In this document: in pieces, positions 14,871-21,601 of the stretch | Layout of the letters: each line of letters opens with the position of its first letter | Position numbering within the stretch: position 1 is the stretch's first letter | IMG/VR virus record: IMGVR_UViG_3300032282_004904 | Coordinates: 1-25,581 of that record | Reading direction: 5' to 3' (one strand) | Length of the DNA: 25,581 nucleotides | Source of the DNA: a virus | The notes under the pieces: model-generated | Database searches by the model: none | Told to the model about the DNA's origin: nothing | The model's input: the letters and a program-made list of their open reading frames with translations, nothing else | Translations under genes and position numbers: made by a program

Positions 14871-17441
14871 TCATGTATCCCATTTCACCACAATATTGAC
14901 TGGAATCTGACCAGTATTTTTGATAGGATTTGCAATCTTACCAACGGCAACCAAGTCAGCACCAGCATACAAACCAACTTGAGTTATGTATGGTGCCAAA
15001 TATGATCCCGTAGGGTCCATCGACGCACTCAAATGGTATGAGAAGAAATCTGGTTTGATATCATCACCAGTTCCTTTTCCAGTATTAACATCCAAGAATC
15101 TGATAATATCATCGTAGTTTTGACGACGGCTGATTGGTGACAAATATTGTTTGTAATTGGTCACTTGCAGATTTTCGATATAATAATTCCAAATCAAAAA
15201 TGCGTCAGCATAATCAACAATACCATCTTTGTTTACGTCAAAATCTTTTGTAGATAGTCCACAACGCAAATCAGGAGTCAATCTGTTTTGATTGTAGTTG
15301 TAAACCGACGACGAAAAGAATCCAAACATGCTTTGTTGAACATCACCTTCAACCAAAACATTCCACCAAGATTCTTGATGTGGAATTGTAAGCTTATAGT
15401 TGATGTATCTCAAAATAATATCTAGATTGCTAAAGTCAAATGTAGCTTTATTGATGATTCCGTATGAAAATGCAGATCCAGTAATTGCCGTTGGATTGGT
15501 GGATACGTTAAATTCACCAGGCTCAACTGTACAGATGTATTGCTTTTCGTTTAACGTTACTTCGCTGTCGTAAGTGCCGTACACATATCCCTGCAAAGGA
15601 TTAAGTGGGCTACGCAACAAATCTTTCAATATACTACCAGTATTGTTGATCACCATTCTGTCGTTGTTATAGAAAATATTACCAACAACAGCATTAGCTT
15701 GAAGATCAGAAAAGTTGTAAATGAATGCTCGACCTTGGATTTCGTCTACAACAGGTTGTTCAAACACATACGCCACATCAACTGTGTTACCTTCACAATC
15801 GCAGATTGAATCTTCCATCAAAAGTTCCACAACGTCGGGATCTGGATCTGGATCATCACATACAACTGGCACACTACCACTTTGCTCTGCCAAAATTGGT
15901 GCTGCCAAATACAAATCGTCATCCAGTATTGCAGGAGATCCAACCACTAGATTATCGTTAGACACTGCAACAGATGCACCAAAGCCAGAAAAGCTTTCTC
16001 CAATACGTTTTCTATAACCAATTGGTGATGTTGTTGCTAGTTCAAATAGTGCAGATCCAGAACATGGATTTGCTTTCCATTTGTACAATAGTGCCTGACC
16101 GTTGAATGTACTTGCACCAAAATCATTGGTTTCAAAGTTGGTGTTAAACTTGTACACAGACGACGACAGATACAAACTTGAGAATGGAAAATATGGTTTT
16201 GGTGAACCAACCAAAATATACCTATCGGTCACATCAACACTATAACCCAACATGTTGTCTTTTAGAGTATTTGTATCACCATAAAACTTCTTTTGTAGAA
16301 CATACTGATGTGAACCAGAAGATTGATAGTAAAAATAGAACGCACCACGTTGGTGATTGATGCCAGATCCGCTGTACTCTTGATAAATCAAATCGTGAGG
16401 AGCACCCACGACCAATGCGTTTTCAGTAATAGCCACTGAATATCCATATGCACTTGCGGTTTGTGGAAATGATGCAGAAAATTGTACAAAACCATCAGCG
16501 GACGTATTTAGCCACACAGATGAAGTATTTTGCTCAAGTGTTTGAATACGAGTCCAAGAATTTTCATCTGATGAAAGTTCGTATACATACACTCGACTTT
16601 GAGTTGTGGACAATGTACCCACCGCAATTTTTTTCTGGGATATTTTGTCAACTGATACCGCCGAACCAAACAGTTTTTGTCCCTTGTCACCAACACCATT
16701 ACCACATGTCAAAGTAGAATGATATGAATAACCACAACCTCCAGATTCGGTTTTTTCATAAACATATACACGGCCTTTGCCTGAAAGAGCGGTAGGAGCA
16801 CCAATCAATAGAAACTTATTTGAAATTGCAACCGCTTTACCAAATTGTTCGTAAGCAGCCCCAGTTATGGTGCAGAATGGGATTGATGGTAATGTAAACG
16901 TTGCTGGATCAGAATTGTCACATCCAGACGAAGTGCTGGTATCGGTTATTTGATATACATCGACAGATGCGAATGATTGTGTAACATTGGCAATACTTTC
17001 ACTAAACGCCATATCACTTATTGCCATGTATTTTTCACACAACGCAACTGATCTTCCATAACCATTTTGCATAGTGATGTTGTTACCAGATTCCAAGATA
17101 TAGAAGCTGCAAGAGTTGAATGCACGGTCAGCAGACTCTCCATACACACTACCACTTTGTTCTGTTATAAGTGACGATGTGAATATCCCACTAGAGCTTT
17201 GTTCGGTATAGTACGTATTAAAAAATCCCACATCGGCTGTTGCCGTTTTGCGGTATTTTTTGGCCAATGAATAGTTTGTATTAAATTGATTTTTACGATA
17301 CAACACCACCTCACCAAGTCTAGCATATCCTTCTTGGCAAGTATATGGCTTTGAATTTGGATTTCCCACAGCAACATAAGTTCCGTTTGTTGCAACTTGG
17401 TATCCAAAGTTCTCGTTATAGATGTTCAGCAGATTTGACAT
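14871..17441 (-). CDS. FG-GAP seven-repeat beta-propeller protein with dockerin-like Ca-binding pair
   Basis: The 856-residue protein has seven FG-GAP-like motifs near residues 12, 128, 200, 258, 332, 398 and 487. Examples are FGKAVAISNKFLLIGAP, YGYSVAITENALVVGAP and FGASVAVSNDNLVVGSP. Seven is the number needed for an integrin-alpha-like propeller. After a linker with an acidic DPDPDPD run and a CDC motif, residues near 733-745 read DVNKDGIVDYADA, a textbook dockerin/EF-hand Ca loop. A second loop, DVNTGKGTGDDIKPD, follows about 45 residues later, so a two-loop dockerin-like module is plausible. The last 45 residues (QVGLYAG...VAVGKIANPI...VKWDT) resemble the ends of T4-like tail or baseplate proteins. 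No signal peptide is seen. ATG at 17441 sits directly against AGGAA, an unusually short spacing. It probably displays on the virion. The ligand is unknown. Confidence 0.8.
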   Translation of the reverse strand: MSNLLNIYNENFGYQVATNGTYVAVGNPNSKPYTCQEGYARLGEVVLYRKNQFNTNYSLAKKYRKTATADVGFFNTYYTEQSSSGIFTSSLITEQSGSVYGESADRAFNSCSFYILESGNNITMQNGYGRSVALCEKYMAISDMAFSESIANVTQSFASVDVYQITDTSTSSGCDNSDPATFTLPSIPFCTITGAAYEQFGKAVAISNKFLLIGAPTALSGKGRVYVYEKTESGGCGYSYHSTLTCGNGVGDKGQKLFGSAVSVDKISQKKIAVGTLSTTQSRVYVYELSSDENSWTRIQTLEQNTSSVWLNTSADGFVQFSASFPQTASAYGYSVAITENALVVGAPHDLIYQEYSGSGINHQRGAFYFYYQSSGSHQYVLQKKFYGDTNTLKDNMLGYSVDVTDRYILVGSPKPYFPFSSLYLSSSVYKFNTNFETNDFGASTFNGQALLYKWKANPCSGSALFELATTSPIGYRKRIGESFSGFGASVAVSNDNLVVGSPAILDDDLYLAAPILAEQSGSVPVVCDDPDPDPDVVELLMEDSICDCEGNTVDVAYVFEQPVVDEIQGRAFIYNFSDLQANAVVGNIFYNNDRMVINNTGSILKDLLRSPLNPLQGYVYGTYDSEVTLNEKQYICTVEPGEFNVSTNPTAITGSAFSYGIINKATFDFSNLDIILRYINYKLTIPHQESWWNVLVEGDVQQSMFGFFSSSVYNYNQNRLTPDLRCGLSTKDFDVNKDGIVDYADAFLIWNYYIENLQVTNYKQYLSPISRRQNYDDIIRFLDVNTGKGTGDDIKPDFFSYHLSASMDPTGSYLAPYITQVGLYAGADLVAVGKIANPIKNTGQIPVNIVVKWDT

Positions 17442-17492
17442 TTCCTATAAATATTGTTCAAAAGCAAATATTCTGCAAAAGAATTGTGCTAA

Positions 17493-19184
17493 TCAACCAG
17501 CATTTTCTTTTCTTTCTTCTGGTTTATAATAAGCAATTCTGTTATGATGGATAGGACTTGCTAGTAGAACAGCCGGTTTCAAGTTACCTTTTTTTGTTTC
17601 TTGGAACATGTGACTCATCCAAGTTTGTTCATATGGATATGCCCATGTAGTATCCAAAAACATCTTTTTATTGCCACTTTTACCCACAATCATTGGCCAG
17701 TTTGCATAATATACATCGCCCTTTATATAACTTAATCCATCCACAACCTCTATTGTGTCAAACTTTGTTCTTGGGCAATTTGGGTCCAAACCAGACACAG
17801 GCAATTTAGTATAATGAGGCCAAACCTCCGCTCGCACCACCTTGGGTACGTTATACCAAGAAACTTGGATATTGTTGTCCATGTATACCTCGGTATAAGA
17901 AAATTTCAAAAAATCAACATCAACATCGCCGCCGATGATTTTTAATACTTTGTCATACAAGTTTGGAATATAGGTGCTAAATCCATTGCGACACACGTTT
18001 TTTTCGGGTGGGTGAATTCCCATATCATCTTCCAAAAACACATAATAGTCACTATCAGAGTTTTGAAAATGTTCTGCCACTTGAAACCTACCACCGTTGA
18101 TACCCAAATTTTTGTTGTTGATGATATGTTCAAAATTGTATTTTTTGCACAATTCAGCATTGACCGTTCTTGCAGTTTCGTCAGTTGAGTTGTCAATCAA
18201 AATGTTGCGGGTATTTGTGATCCACTTTGGATGTTTTAGCCAAGTTTGTATAGTGTGTTCAACTTGTTGAGGAAAGTTGAACGTTAGCATATACAAAGAC
18301 ACCCTCAGCTTGTCTGGATCAACGTGCTTTCTTGGAGTGTATATATTGACATCTTGTGGGATTGGTTCAAGCGTCACTTTGTTGTCCAATAGTGCTTGTA
18401 CAAACTTCACAATCAAACCATTTGAATCCAGAGAGTAGCGTCTATACTTCTCAGGTTCCAAATATGACATGATGGTAAACACACTTTCTTCTGTACCCAT
18501 GTAGCCATCGTTGAGTGTTCTATCTAAAAGAGAATAATAGGTGGCATTGGCTTGATTGATAGACTCTTTAGTGCCCCCGAACAATCCGCCTCTACAAACG
18601 TAAGTTACCTTCTTACCACTGTATCTATTGATAGCATCAAAATCAAATCCGTGGATCTCCAAGTTGGCTTCATATGGATAGCTCAAGAACAAGAATTGTT
18701 CTAGATATGGTGCAATCTTATCCAGTACTCGGTTGTCTGTAAAGTATTTTTCGTATACAGTGTTGGTGATACCAGCATCCAACCACATAAAGTGTTTGGT
18801 ATTGAAAGGATTCCAAATGGTAACGTCATTCAACAAAAACATCTTGGATTGCACAATTGGATTGTACCATTCTTGTGAAGCCTGAGGTGAAGCTGCAAGC
18901 CAACCTGCCTTATTTATCCATGCTGGATCGGTTCTCAATTTTTGAGTTTTGTCCCAGAATGGTTTGTACATGTTTTGAACATCACTTAATTCATAGATCT
19001 TGACAAACGTATTCTTTTTGGTTCGTTTTTTCCACACCAAAGGTTCCAATTCTTTTGGTAGATACAAAAACAAATTTGCATCAATATCTAGCAATTTGTT
19101 TAGATTTTCGATATAGTGATCGAATGGTCTACCAATTCTGTTGATATTCCACAAACCGGTAACTATTGTAAGATCGTTTGTCAT
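17493..19184 (-). CDS. Two-domain glycosyltransferase: HtrL/WlaTC-like plus GT2
   Basis: Residues 1-290 look like the HtrL/YibB-WlaTC family: IVTGLWNINR at the start, a conserved NPIVQSKMFLLNDV, and HFMWLDAGI near 131-139 in the place of a DxD metal site. Residues 293-563 look like a family 2 glycosyltransferase: a first strand VSLYMLTFNFPQQVEHTIQTWL cut by the Pro turn, NILIDNSTDE, NKNLGINGG and the metal motif LEDDMG (384-389). The enzyme should therefore have two active sites and could add two sugars in sequence. There is no membrane segment. It begins in an ATGA overlap with the methyltransferase upstream. Donor and acceptor sugars cannot be told. The domain assignment is by motif memory, good for GT2 and fair for HtrL. 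Confidence 0.8.
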   Translation of the reverse strand: MTNDLTIVTGLWNINRIGRPFDHYIENLNKLLDIDANLFLYLPKELEPLVWKKRTKKNTFVKIYELSDVQNMYKPFWDKTQKLRTDPAWINKAGWLAASPQASQEWYNPIVQSKMFLLNDVTIWNPFNTKHFMWLDAGITNTVYEKYFTDNRVLDKIAPYLEQFLFLSYPYEANLEIHGFDFDAINRYSGKKVTYVCRGGLFGGTKESINQANATYYSLLDRTLNDGYMGTEESVFTIMSYLEPEKYRRYSLDSNGLIVKFVQALLDNKVTLEPIPQDVNIYTPRKHVDPDKLRVSLYMLTFNFPQQVEHTIQTWLKHPKWITNTRNILIDNSTDETARTVNAELCKKYNFEHIINNKNLGINGGRFQVAEHFQNSDSDYYVFLEDDMGIHPPEKNVCRNGFSTYIPNLYDKVLKIIGGDVDVDFLKFSYTEVYMDNNIQVSWYNVPKVVRAEVWPHYTKLPVSGLDPNCPRTKFDTIEVVDGLSYIKGDVYYANWPMIVGKSGNKKMFLDTTWAYPYEQTWMSHMFQETKKGNLKPAVLLASPIHHNRIAYYKPEERKENAG

Positions 19185-19813
19185 TGTACTTTTTGTTTAC
19201 AAACCCATACAGCTTTAACAAACTCATCGGCGTTATATGCCACCAATTTGTTTCGGTTCACGGATTCTTGAATATTGGAGTCTTGTATCTCGTGCCAGTT
19301 CCACAGTTTTTTGTATACTTCATCTGCAAAGAACTTTGAATCCGGTGCGTAATCGTGAGCCATGATGAGATCACCAACTTTGATGTGATCTGAAAGCAAG
19401 TTGAACTCTCCAATTTTGTATCCACCATCACACAACACCAAGGTTACACCATCACCTTGGATATAATCCAACACTTGTTTGTATACTTGTGTATAGCCAG
19501 CGTTAAAAATATTTTCGATACGTACATCAATTCCCACGTCCAAGAGTGTTTTGTATTCTTGTCTTGAATTAACGTCGTATGTAACGATTGTAGTATCTAA
19601 TTGAAGCTCGTCACACACATGCTTCAAAAACATAGAAAACCCTCCTAATCCAGTCCCAATTTCAAGAATTCGTTTTGGTTTGACGTTTTGAATAAATTTG
19701 TAAAACGCCTCATACGCATTTGGATTTTGTTGTGCCGTATAACCCAAATAAGAAGACAGACTATCGTTATTTGCAAGATCTGAACGTCTTGTTATTTTTT
19801 CGTTTGTATACAT
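19181..19813 (-). CDS. SAM-dependent methyltransferase, class I (CmcI/Methyltransf_24-like)
   Basis: The 210-residue protein shows the class I fold: motif I RILEIGTGLGGFS (about 48-60), an acidic end to strand 2 (IVTYDVNSR), LVLCDGGYK for the strand 4 position, and GDLIMAHDYAPDSKFF, a His-Asp pair typical of CmcI-like and glycan or small-molecule O-methyltransferases. It starts 9 bases after the preceding stop and ends in an ATGA overlap with the two-domain glycosyltransferase, so it is likely to be made together with it. A role in methylating a sugar of the same glycan is inferred from context. Confidence 0.78.
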   Translation of the reverse strand: MYTNEKITRRSDLANNDSLSSYLGYTAQQNPNAYEAFYKFIQNVKPKRILEIGTGLGGFSMFLKHVCDELQLDTTIVTYDVNSRQEYKTLLDVGIDVRIENIFNAGYTQVYKQVLDYIQGDGVTLVLCDGGYKIGEFNLLSDHIKVGDLIMAHDYAPDSKFFADEVYKKLWNWHEIQDSNIQESVNRNKLVAYNADEFVKAVWVCKQKVQ

Positions 19814-19822
19814 AGTATTATA

Positions 19823-20836
19823 TCAAAGTTTTGGCCATCGTCCTTGTGCTTTCAAAGCATCAATAATGTGTTTATTTTTTTCCATGAAATCATCAAGTGT
19901 AGAGCCAGGTTCAAATTTCATTCCATCTGGCAAGCCCCCTTCTCGGGGCATAAAATACCGATCCGTCCAATACAGATCGATTGTATAATACTTGGTGCTA
20001 AAATCCAACACCTTCATATTATAGTAAAGATTCACAGCACCAATTGGAATATAGTCACACAACATATATCCCCCACAAAAATTAGTTCTGCGAAGGTATG
20101 TGTCTGAAAGGCTCAGCTTTATAGTATCATTCCAAATGTTAAAATACTCTTTTAGCTCAGAAGTTGATGAAAAATTGTAGTATCTAAACGGACCTTCCGT
20201 AATTTCCAATCGTGGAACAATCGGATATCTATCGGTTTTATACTTTGTGTTTAACTTTTCTATCAATATTGACGCTGTTTGCAATGCCACCAGTGATTGA
20301 TGTAGTCCAACTGCTCTTGCCCACTCAAACTTTTCAGAGCTAACTTGAATAGCTTCTTTGTAGCATCCCTTCATGGATCTAACAGGAGTATTGAATTGTT
20401 CCCAAAACTCTTCTTCTGTGATCTCGCCGCTTACGATTTTGTCGTATCGAATGTCGGCATCTGGGTCGTGCATTAAAAAATTGGTGTATCCAAGCTCTGC
20501 AATTTTAGGCAAAGAAAACCGATGTAGCGAATATGAAAACTGTTTATCTCGGCTCATATTTGCCCGATACTCATCACCGTAGGTTTCTTGTTTTTGTGGA
20601 ATATGTTCTATGTCTTTTGACCACGCATACTCTTCACGTACTTCGTGAATATTGACTACATCGACAATTTTATTTGTTGTGATACGTAGTTCGTCAAAAT
20701 CACTTGGCACGTCGGTGAGTATGACGTAATCCATGGTATTGTCATACCCACTTTTTAGACAAGTTTCGATGTTGCTTTTGATGCGTGATCGATAAGTGTC
20801 TCCAATACCCCACGTAGTAACTATAGGTTTTTTCAT
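19823..20836 (-). CDS. Putative glycosyltransferase (DxD-type), family uncertain
   Basis: I recognise the fold type only loosely. The 337-residue protein begins with a strand (PIVTTWGIGD), has YVILTDVPSDFDEL near 38-50, then FSYSLHRFSLPKIAELGY leading to MHDPDADI (122-129). This is the arrangement of a GT-A enzyme in which a helix precedes the metal-binding DxD. A later RMKGCYK-like and FCGGYMLCDYIPIG region may bind the acceptor. The open frame extends upstream to 20929, but that part overlaps the methyltransferase. ATG at 20836 follows AAGAAGTAA and gives a sensible N-terminus. The gap to the previous stop is 7 bases. It probably works in the same glycan pathway as its neighbours. Confidence 0.6.
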   Translation of the reverse strand: MKKPIVTTWGIGDTYRSRIKSNIETCLKSGYDNTMDYVILTDVPSDFDELRITTNKIVDVVNIHEVREEYAWSKDIEHIPQKQETYGDEYRANMSRDKQFSYSLHRFSLPKIAELGYTNFLMHDPDADIRYDKIVSGEITEEEFWEQFNTPVRSMKGCYKEAIQVSSEKFEWARAVGLHQSLVALQTASILIEKLNTKYKTDRYPIVPRLEITEGPFRYYNFSSTSELKEYFNIWNDTIKLSLSDTYLRRTNFCGGYMLCDYIPIGAVNLYYNMKVLDFSTKYYTIDLYWTDRYFMPREGGLPDGMKFEPGSTLDDFMEKNKHIIDALKAQGRWPKL

Positions 20837-20843
20837 AATGATA

Positions 20844-21377
20844 TTACTTCTTGATTCCGTAAAAATACAAGTCCCAGATATGAGGAATTTCTTGGAATTC
20901 GTATTCGCTAAACATGCTTGCGATGTCAAAATTCTCTTTGAACATCTTTTCGGTCAAGTTTCCATAGTAATTACCCAACTGAGCAACGCCAGGAGCATCC
21001 CACGGAGCACATCGTGCCGTACCATGCTCGTTTCTACCTTCGGATGCACATGTAAACATCAACAAACCTGCTGGCTTTAATAGGTTGTACATGTTTTGAA
21101 ACGACTCTTTCCAAAACTCATCATGCTCAAAACACTCTGTGGATATCGCCACGTCAAATGGTTCTTCTCGGTGATATGTGTGTGATCTACCAATATAGTT
21201 TACGTTTCTGCCCTCAATAATATCAATACCAACATAATCATAATTCTCTTCAAATAGATAATGATTTGATCCATTTATATCCAAAGAACCAACATCCAAA
21301 ACGGATGTATTCTTGAATAGAGTTGGGTGTCGATTTTTTACGCTGATACAATAGTCTCGTTGTTGTTGATGTGCCAT
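20844..21377 (-). CDS. SAM-dependent methyltransferase, class I (Methyltransf_11-like)
   Basis: The 177-residue protein has motif I SVLDVGSLDINGSN (about 25-38), an acidic strand 2 end (YVGIDIIEG, Asp52), motif II FDVAISTECFEH near 75-86 and motif III LLKPAGLLMFTC. Those four in order are typical of small-molecule and sugar methyltransferases. It is short for the family but not truncated at either end as far as can be seen. It lies between the truncated glycosyltransferase fragment and the DxD-type glycosyltransferase, 7 bases before the next start. The substrate is unknown. Confidence 0.8.
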   Translation of the reverse strand: MAHQQQRDYCISVKNRHPTLFKNTSVLDVGSLDINGSNHYLFEENYDYVGIDIIEGRNVNYIGRSHTYHREEPFDVAISTECFEHDEFWKESFQNMYNLLKPAGLLMFTCASEGRNEHGTARCAPWDAPGVAQLGNYYGNLTEKMFKENFDIASMFSEYEFQEIPHIWDLYFYGIKK

Positions 21378-21439
21378 AATAATATGTATGTTGTAAATTC
21401 AAGATAGTTTATCAAAGTCAATCAATTTTGTCAATAGTT

Positions 21440-21601
21440 TTATGGTAGATTACTGTCTTTATAGAAGTTGCTTATGACGCTTACTTTCACATTCTTCAGT
21501 GTGTTGTATTTGAAAAAGTTTTTGAGCGTCAATTCCATCAATGGAATATTGGTCTCATTTGTAAAGTAAACAAAACGTAAGTTGCTAATATCAAAAGTCA
21601 T
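21440..21601 (-). pseudogene. Truncated glycosyltransferase N-terminal fragment (53 residues)
   Basis: ATG at 21601 overlaps the stop of the upstream tandem glycosyltransferase as ATGA, so translation is likely coupled. The product reads as the first strand-helix-strand of a GT-A enzyme: LRFVYFTNETNIPLMELTLKN followed soon by VKVSVISNFYKD. It then stops at TAA after 53 residues, and 62 non-coding bases precede the next gene. No DxD motif or catalytic part follows in any frame before the methyltransferase. I call it the remnant left by an internal deletion, though a real small protein is possible. The open frame extends upstream in sequence, but that part is the overlap with the larger gene. 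Confidence 0.55.

Noticed and set aside
20837-20929. Longer N-terminus for the DxD-type glycosyltransferase
   Set aside because: The extension overlaps the end of the methyltransferase in another frame. ATG at 20836 has a Shine-Dalgarno-like AAGAAG and begins at the first core strand.
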